64,000 nt of DNA from an uncultured Anaerolineae bacterium (GTDB lineage Bacteria > Chloroflexota > Anaerolineae > Aggregatilineales > Phototrophicaceae): assembly GCA_938022205.1 (NCBI GenBank), contig CALIEB010000003.1, positions 62,001 to 126,000 on the forward strand, in the 5' to 3' direction. The position numbers and the translations under genes were made by a program. A model generated the notes under the pieces. It searched no databases. It was given only the letters and a program-made list of their open reading frames with translations, and had not been told where the DNA came from. This document shows, piece by piece, positions 45,443-54,273 of the stretch (positions are counted from its first letter, which is position 1; each line of letters starts with the position of its first letter).

Positions 45443-47904
45443 AGCACCTGCCGTATTTGCTGGAACAACTTCCTTACACAGTACCATGTGCCGCAGACGC
45501 GCGTATCAGCATGACGAAGTACGCAGACGACAGCGTGTGGAAGGCACAGCTCGGCACGGGCGATGCACCTGCTTTGGCGATGCAAACGCACTTTGGCGGA
45601 CGCGCCAACCTCGTAAGTCTTGTGCCAATGTGGACGCTCAACGGGCAAGTGCGTTACGAGGCGAGTGCCTATCACGACGCGCCGCGTCTCTTGACGTTTG
45701 CCAGCAATTACCAAGTCATCGAGGCGCGCCCGTTTTTGCCGCTTGCGTGGCTTGGCGAACATATCGCGCTGGATTCGCACACGTTGGGCGGCGTGTACAA
45801 AGTTACCAATCACGGTGACCACCCCATCACGTTCACGATGGAGCTTTACGGGCATGTGATTGTTGGGGGCGAAGAGCTTCGCTTGAAACCCTACCCCAAA
45901 GACGGTGCGTTTGGGTTGGGGCAAATAGGCAACTTGCAGCCGGTGGTGATGCTTGAGAAAGGCGCGACAAACCCTGAAAGCAGCGCGCGCATCGGCATCA
46001 CATTAACGCTGCTTGCTGGGGATACCAGAGTTGTGCGTTGGGTGTGTGTCGCGCAAGACTACGAGCCGAACAGCCTTGCGTACGCGCGGGCGTGGCTCAA
46101 GACCAGCTGGAAACCTTTCTTCGCAGCATCCACACAGGCAGCATCCGCCTTGCCGCACATCATAAGTGGGCACGGCGAGCTTGACCGCCTGTTTTACTTG
46201 TCGGGCGTGCGTCTTGTGCAAGCCTTTGTGGCAGCAAATGGGCGTTTGCCCGCGCCTGTGATGGTGCAGACGCGCCATATCCACACAGGGTTTAGCCCTA
46301 AGGGGGACGGCAGCGACTATCCGCGCGCTTGGAAGGGTGTTGACGTGTTCACAGCGGCGCGCCTTGCCCCTGTTTTGGCGACCATTGCGCCTGACCTTGC
46401 GCAGGGGCTGGTCTTGAACTTTTTGGCTACACAGCGCGAAGATGGCTTCGTTGACCTGCGTCCTGCGCCGAGCGGACAAATGAGCGAGATACTGTGTACG
46501 CCGTTGCTGTGCGCGATGGCTTGGCGCGTTTATGACATCACCCGTGACGATGATTTTCTGGCGCGCGTGTTTCCCAAACTGCAAGCCTTTCTTAGCTTAT
46601 GGTTGCAACCGCTCCAAGCTAAGCAGCCGCTGACGTGGCATGACCAACGCCAAACGGGCTATCCCTACTTTCCCATGTTTAGCACCCAAGCGTGGGGTCA
46701 GGGCGTTGACGTGCGCACGGTTATCGCGCCGGATTTGCTAGCGTACTTGGTGAGCGAGTGTGTCGCGCTAAAGCAAATGGCGCAGGCGCGCAAGGACGAG
46801 CGTGCGGCTAAAGCGTGGGCGAAGCAGGAGAACGCGCTGCGCAAGCAGTTGGTGGTGCACCAGCAGGGCAGCATCTATGCCTATCGCGATATCGAGCTAG
46901 GCGCGCTTTCGCCTGCCCAAACGCTGCTTAAAGACGCAGCGGTTGACCAGCCTCAGTTTGTTCAAGCGCAGATGAGCGCGCCTTCTCGCTTGCTTGTGCG
47001 CGTGGTGGGCGGCGTGAGCCACGTGCCGACGTTCACGCTTACCCTGAATGGGGTGGGGCGCGATGGTAAGCCTTTTGAAGAGGTGTTCACACAAAAAGAC
47101 TTTACTTGGAACAATCGACAAGGCTTTTTAACGACCAGAGCGGTCTATCAACAGCTAGACCGCGTGTCTTGCAATGGTTTAAGCCGTGTGTACCGCGTGA
47201 CAGTGACCACGCCTGACTTGACTTATCAGGACATCAACGCGGTGATGCCGCTTGCCTTGCAGGGCGCGCAAGGTGGTGCGATGCTCGTGCAAGCATTGGA
47301 GCAATTGGGTTTATGGGGTGCCAACGGTATCACGATGTTGGGCGCAGAACCCGAAGCTCTCGAGCCGAGTGAAGCGTGGGGCGCAGGCGGCGTGTGGCTC
47401 TATTGGCAAGAGCATCTTGGCGCGTGCTTGCCCGCAAAGCAGTTGCTGGCACTACTGGAGCGGTTGTTGGCTGTGCAAGCTCGCGTTTTAACTCAGACAG
47501 GCAAATTTGCCCAAGCCTATCACGGCAGCTTGCTGCAGGGCATTGGTGAAGCGGACTTTTTGAGCGGCATTTTTCCGTTAGGGTTGTTCTTGCATGCGAT
47601 AGGTGTGCAGATTGTCAACGCCGGTGAGGTGCGCTTGTCGCCGTATTTCGCTTGGGGCAAGACCATCGCGATTGAACAGCACGGCGTGGTGGTGCGCCGC
47701 ACGCGCGCTCAAATTACCGTAAAATTTCCGTCAGGGTATCGCGAAGTGATTAAGCAACTTAACGAGCCGCGCGTGCTGGTTGACCCAAAGAGCAGAGGGT
47801 ATGTGCCGCCAGAGCGCATTGCGTCGCCGATTATCAAGCCACTTTACCCTCCTCCTGCGCAAGGCGCAAACCGTGTTATGATACCTATAGAGCATGAAGA
47901 TTGA
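45418..47904 (+). CDS. Large cytoplasmic hydrolase-like protein with an alpha/alpha barrel
   Basis: 828 residues from GTG 45418, which has AAGGAG (45405-45410) at ideal spacing; the frame opens at GTG 45412. No signal peptide. The N-terminal third looks like a beta-sandwich (VYKVTNHGDHPITFTMELYGH). The middle and C-terminal parts have alternating helices with KGVDVFTAARLAPVLATIAPDL, FLATQREDGFVDLRPAPS and TGKFAQAYHGSLLQGIGEADF, reminiscent of six-hairpin glycosidases of the GH63/GH15 type. The catalytic acids cannot be identified by eye. It overlaps both the lipoprotein before it and the histidine kinase after it. Confidence 0.6.
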   Translation: MGTQEFTIKHLPYLLEQLPYTVPCAADARISMTKYADDSVWKAQLGTGDAPALAMQTHFGGRANLVSLVPMWTLNGQVRYEASAYHDAPRLLTFASNYQVIEARPFLPLAWLGEHIALDSHTLGGVYKVTNHGDHPITFTMELYGHVIVGGEELRLKPYPKDGAFGLGQIGNLQPVVMLEKGATNPESSARIGITLTLLAGDTRVVRWVCVAQDYEPNSLAYARAWLKTSWKPFFAASTQAASALPHIISGHGELDRLFYLSGVRLVQAFVAANGRLPAPVMVQTRHIHTGFSPKGDGSDYPRAWKGVDVFTAARLAPVLATIAPDLAQGLVLNFLATQREDGFVDLRPAPSGQMSEILCTPLLCAMAWRVYDITRDDDFLARVFPKLQAFLSLWLQPLQAKQPLTWHDQRQTGYPYFPMFSTQAWGQGVDVRTVIAPDLLAYLVSECVALKQMAQARKDERAAKAWAKQENALRKQLVVHQQGSIYAYRDIELGALSPAQTLLKDAAVDQPQFVQAQMSAPSRLLVRVVGGVSHVPTFTLTLNGVGRDGKPFEEVFTQKDFTWNNRQGFLTTRAVYQQLDRVSCNGLSRVYRVTVTTPDLTYQDINAVMPLALQGAQGGAMLVQALEQLGLWGANGITMLGAEPEALEPSEAWGAGGVWLYWQEHLGACLPAKQLLALLERLLAVQARVLTQTGKFAQAYHGSLLQGIGEADFLSGIFPLGLFLHAIGVQIVNAGEVRLSPYFAWGKTIAIEQHGVVVRRTRAQITVKFPSGYREVIKQLNEPRVLVDPKSRGYVPPERIASPIIKPLYPPPAQGANRVMIPIEHED

Positions 47905-48949
47905 GGCGTTGTCTATGGGGGCTCCGTCAGCCACAGAGGATGAGCATGGAGCAACGCATGAGGCGTACGTCTTGCGCTGTACGTCTGATGGCGTGCTGAT
48001 TGCCAATGACGACATGATAATGACCTACATCAACCCGGCGGCGGCGAGCATGCTAGGGGTGACAGTGGACGAGGTGCTGCAAAAGCACGTGGCGGCTTGC
48101 TTTAGCAAGAATCCGCCGCTGCTCAACCTATTCGAGCGCACAGGCGAGCAAAAGTTAGAGGTGCGCTTGCCGCGCCGTCGCCTTGCGCAAGGGCTGGCGA
48201 ACACGATGGCGAACGGCGAGCGCGTCGTGCTGCTGCAGGATGTCACCGAGAAGCGCGACCTCGACAATCGCCGCGAGATGCTTATCCGCGCTATTACTCA
48301 TGACCTGCGCAACCCTATCTCGGCTATCGGCGGCTTTATGGACTTGGTCGGCAAGCTGGGCGAACTCAACGAAGCCCAGCGCAAGTTTTTGACACGCGCC
48401 CGCCAAACCACGAGCAAGCTGCAGGACATGATTGCCACGTTGGTCGAGTTAGCGTGGATTGAGGCGGGCATGCCGCTTCAGCACGCGCCTGTGCGCCTTG
48501 ACGAGGTTATCCAAAAGGCTGTCGATGCGTTACAGGCAACGGCGCGCAAACACAACGTTGGCATCGTCATGTCTATTCAACGTCCGCTGCCTGTGGTGCT
48601 GGGCGATGCCGAACGCTTGCAGATGGTCGTCTTTCAGCTTTTACACAACGCGCTTATCTACTCTCATCCGGAGACGAACGTTGTCATTCACGCATGGCAA
48701 GACGAAGAAGAGCTTTACTGCAGCGTGGCGGACCAAGGCATTGGCATTGCCGACAGCGAGATTGAGCTAGTGTTCGACCGCATGTACCGCGCGCGTGACG
48801 AGCGTGTGAATGACATTGCTGGCGGCGGCTTAGGTTTGACGATTGCGCGCACGATTGTCAAGCGGCACGGTGGCGACATTTGGGCATCGAGCAATCTGAA
48901 CGTTGGCAGCACGTTTACGTTTGTGTTGCCTGCCGCGCAGCAGAGATGA
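47894..48949 (+). CDS. PAS-domain sensor histidine kinase
   Basis: 351 residues, no membrane helix. PAS domain about 20-125 (TSDGVLIANDDMIMTYINPA), HisKA with His136 in RAITHDLRNPISAI, ATPase domain about 240-345 with VFQLLHNALIYSHPE, VADQGIGIAD and GGGLGLTIARTIVKRHGG. The start at ATG 47894 overlaps the previous stop by 11 bases; ATG 47915 is an alternative. No response regulator is adjacent. Confidence 0.92.
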   Translation: MKIEALSMGAPSATEDEHGATHEAYVLRCTSDGVLIANDDMIMTYINPAAASMLGVTVDEVLQKHVAACFSKNPPLLNLFERTGEQKLEVRLPRRRLAQGLANTMANGERVVLLQDVTEKRDLDNRREMLIRAITHDLRNPISAIGGFMDLVGKLGELNEAQRKFLTRARQTTSKLQDMIATLVELAWIEAGMPLQHAPVRLDEVIQKAVDALQATARKHNVGIVMSIQRPLPVVLGDAERLQMVVFQLLHNALIYSHPETNVVIHAWQDEEELYCSVADQGIGIADSEIELVFDRMYRARDERVNDIAGGGLGLTIARTIVKRHGGDIWASSNLNVGSTFTFVLPAAQQR

Positions 48950-48958
48950 GGGGCTGCC

Positions 48959-49867
48959 ATGCAAAAAATTAAGGTGCGGCTGCCGGCAACTCTGACGAAT
49001 TTCGGCGTGGCACTGGACAATCTTGGCTTAGCGTTGGGGTTGTACACACAGGTTGAGTTTTCCCCGCGTGAGGATACGCAACTCATCGTCGAGACGCTGG
49101 GCGAAGGTGCGGGCGAGTACGCGCTAGGGTTGCGGCACCCGGTCGTTTTAGGTATGTCGCGCTTTTTTCAAGAGCATGAGCGCGCCCCGAGCGGCGTGTC
49201 GATTCGCGTGCAAAATGACATCCCGTTGCGCAGCGGCTTGGGCGCAGAGACGGCGTTTATGCTGGCAGGGGTCATTGGTGCGAACAATCTGCTCGGCGGG
49301 GGCTGGGGACGCGATGCGCTCATGCGCTTTGCTATTCACATCACCCAGCGACCGTACCATATTTTAAGCGCGATGCTCGGTGGGCTAACGGCTTGTGTGC
49401 TGCAAGATGACGGTGAGCCGATTTACCGCACCCTGCCGCTTAAGGCGTTTCGCGTGATTGTGGCGATACCGCAATTAGAACGCTACACCGCACCGCTTAA
49501 GCCCGAGAAGCTCGATTACAGCGAGCATTTGTACAGCGCGCAACGGCTTCCGCTGTTGCTGGAGGCACTGAAACACGGTGACCTCGAGCTGCTGGCGAGT
49601 ACTTTTCAAGAGCGCGTGCTTGCGCCGCAGTTTGCTCAGCAAATTCGCGGCTACGCGCACGTTGCGGAAGTGGCGCGCTTGGCGGGTGCCTTGGCGGTGA
49701 CGACGAGCGGCATGGGTCCCGCGATGGTTTTTCTAGCGCACAAGGCGCACGACCGCATCGCCGAAGCCGTTGAAACAGCGTTTCGCAACCTTGACATCAA
49801 GGGCAGGGTGGTGATTGTTCCCCTAGACACACAGGGCGTTGTGATTAGCATGATGCAAACGACTTAG
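48959..49867 (+). CDS. thrB: Homoserine kinase-like GHMP kinase
   Basis: 302 residues. The N-terminal VRLPATLTNFGVALDNLGLAL is the homoserine kinase signature. The GHMP phosphate-binding loop reads IPLRSGLGAETAF near residue 88 instead of GLGSSAA, and GGLTACVLQD follows. C-terminal VTTSGMGPAMVFLA also fits ThrB. Most likely threonine biosynthesis, but the altered loop lowers certainty of the substrate. No other thr genes nearby. It follows a histidine kinase by nine bases. Confidence 0.82.
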   Translation: MQKIKVRLPATLTNFGVALDNLGLALGLYTQVEFSPREDTQLIVETLGEGAGEYALGLRHPVVLGMSRFFQEHERAPSGVSIRVQNDIPLRSGLGAETAFMLAGVIGANNLLGGGWGRDALMRFAIHITQRPYHILSAMLGGLTACVLQDDGEPIYRTLPLKAFRVIVAIPQLERYTAPLKPEKLDYSEHLYSAQRLPLLLEALKHGDLELLASTFQERVLAPQFAQQIRGYAHVAEVARLAGALAVTTSGMGPAMVFLAHKAHDRIAEAVETAFRNLDIKGRVVIVPLDTQGVVISMMQTT

Positions 49868-49888
49868 CGTGACGCTTGTGGAGAACTT

Positions 49889-50215
49889 ATGACCGAAAAA
49901 CCGATACCAAGCGGTATCACACTCAACAAAACGGAAGGCTATCTAGAGATTGTTTGGCAAGACGGCAGCACCTGCCGCTATCCGCTTTCGCACTTGCGCG
50001 AGGCTTGCCCTTGCGTTGAATGCCGCGGCGGGCACCAGTTCATGGGCATCGAGAACGCGCCTGAGAATATCTTGAAGCTAACGCCTAAGCGCGCTTACAC
50101 TGTGACCGCGCTCAATCCCGTCGGGCATTACGCCCTGCAGCCCGTTTGGGATGATGGACATTCGACAGGCATTTACACGTGGGAGTACCTGCGCTACCTT
50201 TGCCCTAAGGCGTAA
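49889..50215 (+). CDS. DUF971 protein
   Basis: 108 residues covering the DUF971 (gamma-butyrobetaine hydroxylase N-terminal-like) domain: GYLEIVWQDGSTCRYPLSHLREACPCVECRG, split over the middle, with the CPCVEC cysteines, and the C-terminal WEYLRYLCP motif. The cysteines may bind a metal; function unknown. Last gene before a 172-base spacer. Confidence 0.85.
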   Translation: MTEKPIPSGITLNKTEGYLEIVWQDGSTCRYPLSHLREACPCVECRGGHQFMGIENAPENILKLTPKRAYTVTALNPVGHYALQPVWDDGHSTGIYTWEYLRYLCPKA

Positions 50216-50234
50216 AAGTAGACGATAAAGTGAC

Positions 50235-50280
50235 AAATGTTACCCCTATTTTGTGCGCAATGCACAAAAAATGGGGGCTA
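50235..50280. repeat. Imperfect inverted repeat between the DUF971 gene and the sugar importer
   Basis: ACCCCTATTTTGTGC ... GCACAAAAAATGGGGG with a GCAAT loop forms a long stem with a few mismatches. There is no T-run in either orientation right after the stem, so it may be a terminator remnant or a regulatory palindrome. Confidence 0.45.
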
Positions 50281-50289
50281 AAAATCATT

Positions 50290-50316
50290 TTGCGTTGCTG
50301 CGTTTAGCGTTATAAT
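50290..50316 (+). promoter_or_regulatory. Promoter of the malEFG-like operon
   Basis: A perfect TATAAT at 50311-50316; the -35 region is weak (TTGCGT at 50290-50295, 15-base spacer), as is common for activated or regulated promoters. Confidence 0.5.
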
Positions 50317-50324
50317 TAAGCCGT

Positions 50325-50342
50325 TACTCATGAAAGTGAGTA
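50325..50342. promoter_or_regulatory. Palindrome at the predicted transcription start of the sugar importer
   Basis: TACTCA (50325-50330) and TGAGTA (50337-50342) are complements around TGAAAG, nine bases after TATAAT. This overlap with the start point is where a repressor would bind; a sugar-responsive LacI- or GntR-type regulator is only inference. Confidence 0.45.
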
Positions 50343-50387
50343 CTGCACTATCCATTAGGTGTTTAATCTACAACGAGAGGTTATCTT

Positions 50388-51629
50388 ATGTTACGCAAGG
50401 TTTTAGGTTTAGTTACACTTGTTGCAGTCGTTCTTGGGACGTTCGGCAGCGCGTTTGCGCAGAGCGAACTTGTCATTTGGGCGGATGACACCCGCGCTCC
50501 TGTCTTGGAAGAGTTGGGCAAGCAGTTTGAGGCAGAGTTTGGCGTTGCCGTGAAGGTGCAGCAGCTGGGCTTTGGGGATATCCGCGACCAATTTAAGACC
50601 GCCGCGCCCGCTGGCGAAGGTCCCGACATCATCATCGGCGCGCACGACTGGCTCGGTGAGCTAACCCAAAGCGGGTTGCTGGAGCCGCTGGTGCTAGACG
50701 AAGCGTTCTTGGCGAACTTCGCACCGGCCGCCCTGCAAGGGTTCACCTTCAACAGCACGCTCTATGGCTTGCCCTATGCGACCGAGAACGTGGCGTTCCT
50801 TTACAACCCCGAGCTGGTGGAAACGACACCCGCGACGTGGGACGAGGTGTTTGCACTTAGCCAAATGCTGGTGAAAGAAGGCAAGTCCAAATATGGCTTC
50901 GTCCGCCAAGAAGGTGACCCCTATCACTTCTTCCCGATTCAGACCGCATTCGGTGGCTATGTCTTTGGCTTTGACGAAGACGGCAACTACAACCCCGAAG
51001 ATTTGGGCGTTGACAGCGAAGGCTCGATTGCTGCTCTGACGTGGTGGGAAAACTTCGTCAAGGCTGGTCTGCAGCCGCAAGCTGTTGACTATGACGTGAT
51101 GCACAACCTGTTCGAAGCGGGCGATGCAGCGATGATTGTCACGGGTCCTTGGGCGTTGGACCGCATCCGCAAGTCAGGCGTGCCTTATGTGGTGTCCCCG
51201 ACCTTCCCCGAAGGTGCCGAAGGGGTGGCTGGCAAACCCTTCCTCGGCGTGCAGGGCTTTATGGTTAGCTCCTTCAGCAAGAACAAAGAGCTGGCGGTGG
51301 CTTTCTTGACCGAATTCGTGGCGAGCGAGGACATTGAAGTTACGATTAAGGTCGGCGATAAGGAAATGATGGGCTACCCGATGTACCTGCTCGGCTTGTC
51401 GCGTCCGTCGGCATACCTGCCCGCGCTGCAAGCTAACGAAGACCCCGACTTTGTGGCGTATGGTTTGGCTGGCACGGAAGCTCTCCCCATGCCTGCTATC
51501 CCGCAAATGGGTGCCGTGTGGTCTTCTTGGGGCAACGCCGTTACCGCCGTGACGCAAGGCACGGAAACGGCTGCCGATGCCTTCACAAAGGCTGCTGAAC
51601 AAATTCGTACACAACTTGCGGGCAATTAG
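50388..51629 (+). CDS. Sugar ABC transporter substrate-binding protein (MalE-like)
   Basis: Signal peptide about 1-24 ([22 protein letters not shown]), then a two-lobed family-1 solute-binding fold. [40 protein letters not shown] and [15 protein letters not shown] are characteristic of maltose/maltodextrin-binding proteins, so an oligosaccharide is the likely ligand. The signal has no lipobox Cys, unlike many Gram-positive homologues. 413 residues. First gene of a three-gene operon with two permeases. Confidence 0.88.
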   Translation: MLRKVLGLVTLVAVVLGTFGSAFAQSELVIWADDTRAPVLEELGKQFEAEFGVAVKVQQLGFGDIRDQFKTAAPAGEGPDIIIGAHDWLGELTQSGLLEPLVLDEAFLANFAPAALQGFTFNSTLYGLPYATENVAFLYNPELVETTPATWDEVFALSQMLVKEGKSKYGFVRQEGDPYHFFPIQTAFGGYVFGFDEDGNYNPEDLGVDSEGSIAALTWWENFVKAGLQPQAVDYDVMHNLFEAGDAAMIVTGPWALDRIRKSGVPYVVSPTFPEGAEGVAGKPFLGVQGFMVSSFSKNKELAVAFLTEFVASEDIEVTIKVGDKEMMGYPMYLLGLSRPSAYLPALQANEDPDFVAYGLAGTEALPMPAIPQMGAVWSSWGNAVTAVTQGTETAADAFTKAAEQIRTQLAGN

Positions 51630-51650
51630 TCGCCTGCTCCATAACCGACA

Positions 51651-53294
51651 ATGAGCGCAGTCAAAACTAGCGCGAGCGGCGGAGCCTCCTCAACGGGAGG
51701 CTCTGCCCTTATCGGGAGGTTGGTGCAAATCGCCATCCTCGTTGCTATTGATTTGTTTGCCGCGTTTTTAGTGATTAACCTTGCACGGGACGGCATTTGG
51801 GAATTTGCCATCTTCTTGGCGTTGGTGACCTTGTTCGTCAACGTGATTCAGTTCCGCAAAGAGTTGTTTCCTATTCGTTGGATTTCGCCTGCTTTGGTCT
51901 TGATGGGGGTCATGGTGATTTACCCCATCCTCTACACCGTGTATGTGTCTTTGACAAACTACAGCGATGGCAACTTTCTAACTAAAACACAGGTTATTAA
52001 TCAGGTCTCAAGAGAGCGTTTCTTGCCCGAAGGTGGGGCGGTCTTTGATTATGTGGCGTATCGCAACGAGGCAGGTGAGTTCGCGCTGCTCTTGACCAAC
52101 AGCGCGGGCGAAGCCTTTTTTGCTCGTGTAGGCGCGCCGTTAGAAGCGGTTAAGCCCGATGCTGAAGGCAAATTTGCTGACACTATCGACGGCTTCACGG
52201 TGCTGCCGCGCTCGGAGCGGTTTAGCGCGCTGGCGACGTTATCCGCGCTGTCGTTTGGTCCTGAAGACCAGCCGCTGCAAATCAGCAGTGGCAAGGCGCG
52301 CGCGCTGCAGCCGCGCTTCATCTACGACAGCGCAAAGGATTCCTTTACCGACCGACTTGATGGCAAGGTCTACTTTGCCGACGACACCATCGGTTTCTTT
52401 GTCAACGTGGCGGACTATGAGGCTGCGCTTGCCGCTGACCCGAACACGCGCATCTCGTCGTTCTATCTAGCTACGCCGACGTTCGCGCAGGGAGCAGGCT
52501 ATCGCGTGCTGGTGGGTGCGAACAACTTCACGCGCTTCTTCACCAGCCCCGCCATTCGGGGACCTCTCTTGCAAATCTTCACGTGGACGGTGACTTTCGC
52601 GCTGGTGTCGGTGTTCTCGACCTTCGCGCTAGGGTTGCTCATCGCGCTGCTCCTGCAAGCAGATACCCCCGCCAAGCGTGTGTTCCGCACGCTGCTCATC
52701 GTGCCTTATGCGATTCCCGCGTTGATTGCGGTGTCCACGTGGCGCGGCATGCTCAACCCGAACATGGGCGTGATTGGCAGCACGCTCAGCGACATCTTGG
52801 GCTACCAAATTCCGGTATTTTCTGACGCAACGTGGGCAAAAGTCGCCATCCTGCTGATTAACCTGTGGCTGGGGTATCCTTACTTTATGTTGGTGTGTAG
52901 CGGCGCGCTGGCAGCAATTCCCTCTGACATGTACGAAGCGGCGCAAGTGGACGGCGCGAACACCCTACAGCAGTTCCGCTTCTTGACACTGCCGCTGCTG
53001 CTGGTTTCGGTGGGTCCTCTGTTGATTGCGTCGTTCACGTTTAACTTCAACAACTTCGTGATTATCGAGGCGTTTAACAAGGGCTTGCCGCCCATCCTTG
53101 ACACGCCCACCGCTGCCGGTCAGACCGACATCTTGATTAGCTATGCCTTCCGCCTTGCCTTCGGCTCGGGGCGCGGCGCAGACTTTGGGCTAGCGTCAGC
53201 TATCACCATCGTCATCTTTGCTATTGTGGCAGGTATCACGATGCTGCAGTTCCGCTTTACGCGCCAGTGGGAGGAGACTTCGAAAAATGTCTAG
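51651..53294 (+). CDS. Sugar ABC transporter permease (MalF-like)
   Basis: 547 residues. Hydrophobic segments at about 27-45, 50-66 and 82-103 are followed by an exceptionally long hydrophilic loop (about 105-295) like the MalF P2 domain, then six more helices. The EAA motif binding the ATPase is YEAAQVDGANTLQQFRFLTLP near residue 426, split by the loop. The ribosome site before ATG 51651 is weak. Its 3' end overlaps the next gene by eight bases. Confidence 0.88.
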   Translation: MSAVKTSASGGASSTGGSALIGRLVQIAILVAIDLFAAFLVINLARDGIWEFAIFLALVTLFVNVIQFRKELFPIRWISPALVLMGVMVIYPILYTVYVSLTNYSDGNFLTKTQVINQVSRERFLPEGGAVFDYVAYRNEAGEFALLLTNSAGEAFFARVGAPLEAVKPDAEGKFADTIDGFTVLPRSERFSALATLSALSFGPEDQPLQISSGKARALQPRFIYDSAKDSFTDRLDGKVYFADDTIGFFVNVADYEAALAADPNTRISSFYLATPTFAQGAGYRVLVGANNFTRFFTSPAIRGPLLQIFTWTVTFALVSVFSTFALGLLIALLLQADTPAKRVFRTLLIVPYAIPALIAVSTWRGMLNPNMGVIGSTLSDILGYQIPVFSDATWAKVAILLINLWLGYPYFMLVCSGALAAIPSDMYEAAQVDGANTLQQFRFLTLPLLLVSVGPLLIASFTFNFNNFVIIEAFNKGLPPILDTPTAAGQTDILISYAFRLAFGSGRGADFGLASAITIVIFAIVAGITMLQFRFTRQWEETSKNV

Positions 53295-54210
53295 CATGTC
53301 ACTAGCTCAGAACTCAAAGCGGAAGCGTGGTGAAGGCAACTATGCGCAGCAAAAGCTGTTCTGGAAAGTGGTGCGCGTGCTTGTCTTGACGTTTTTCGTC
53401 TTTTTCGCGCTCTTTCCAGCAGTGTGGGTGCTGTCTGCGTCGTTTAACCCGTCGCAGTCGATGTCCTCGCAAACGCTCATTCCACGCAACGTGACCAGCG
53501 TTGACCAGCTGCTTGTCAACTATCGCGTGCTGTTTGAAACGCCGCGCTACCCGTTCTTTCGCTGGGTGCTAAACTCGGTCATTGTGGCAAGCATCACGTC
53601 TGTGCTGACGGTCATGATTACCGCGCTGAGTGCCTATTCGTTCTCGCGCTTCCGCTTCTTTGGGCGGCAGGGCTTGATGTTGTTTATCCTGTTGGTGCAG
53701 GTGTTCCCTAACTTGCTGGCGATGGTTGCCATCTTCCTGATGCTCCAGCAAATCGGGCAGTATTTGCCGTTTTTGGGGCTGAACACGCAAGGTGGTCTGA
53801 TTCTCGTCTACGTTGGCGGCGGCATGGGCATCAACATCTGGCTCATGAAAGGCTTCTTCGACAGTGTGCCGCGCGACATCGACGAATCGGCACAAGTCGA
53901 CGGCGCAACGCACTGGCAGACCTACTGGCTGCTTATCTTCCCGTTGGTGCGCCCGATTTTGATTGTGGTCGGCATTTTGTCGTTCGTTGGCACGTTTAAT
54001 GAGTTTGTGTTGGCGCGCGTGCTGCTGCGCGACATTAACTCGTGGACGCTGATGGTGGGCTTGTGGGGCTTCGTCTCGGATAACTTCGGGCAGAACTGGG
54101 GCATCTTCGCCGCCGGCTCTGTGATTGGCGCGCTGCCTACGCTGTTGGTCTACTTGTTCTTCCAAGACCAAATTGTGGGCGGTCTGACGCAAGGTGCTGT
54201 GAAGGGCTAA
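53287..54210 (+). CDS. Sugar ABC transporter permease (MalG-like)
   Basis: 307 residues from ATG 53287, which has GGGAGGA 10 bases upstream; the longer frame from 53218 lies inside the MalF gene. Six hydrophobic segments, and the EAA-type motif DESAQVDGATHWQTYWLL near 205. Together with the preceding genes it forms a maltose-type importer. No MalK/MsiK ATPase gene is adjacent, so a shared ATPase encoded elsewhere is likely. Confidence 0.9.
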   Translation: MSSMSLAQNSKRKRGEGNYAQQKLFWKVVRVLVLTFFVFFALFPAVWVLSASFNPSQSMSSQTLIPRNVTSVDQLLVNYRVLFETPRYPFFRWVLNSVIVASITSVLTVMITALSAYSFSRFRFFGRQGLMLFILLVQVFPNLLAMVAIFLMLQQIGQYLPFLGLNTQGGLILVYVGGGMGINIWLMKGFFDSVPRDIDESAQVDGATHWQTYWLLIFPLVRPILIVVGILSFVGTFNEFVLARVLLRDINSWTLMVGLWGFVSDNFGQNWGIFAAGSVIGALPTLLVYLFFQDQIVGGLTQGAVKG

Positions 54211-54233
54211 TCTGGCGCGTGTTATGCGCTAGA

Positions 54234-54270
54234 GGCGGGCATAGGCTGGCAAGCTATGCCCGCCTTTTTT
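54234..54270. terminator. Strong terminator after the sugar-importer operon
   Basis: GGCGGGCATAG (54234-54244) pairs perfectly with CTATGCCCGCC (54254-54264), 9-base loop, followed by six Ts. It lies between convergent genes. Confidence 0.92.
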
Positions 54271-54273
54271 GGC

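Noticed and set aside
53218-53286. Early start of the MalG-like gene within the MalF-like gene
   Set aside because: The segment has no typical MalG N-terminus and the ribosome site fits ATG 53287.
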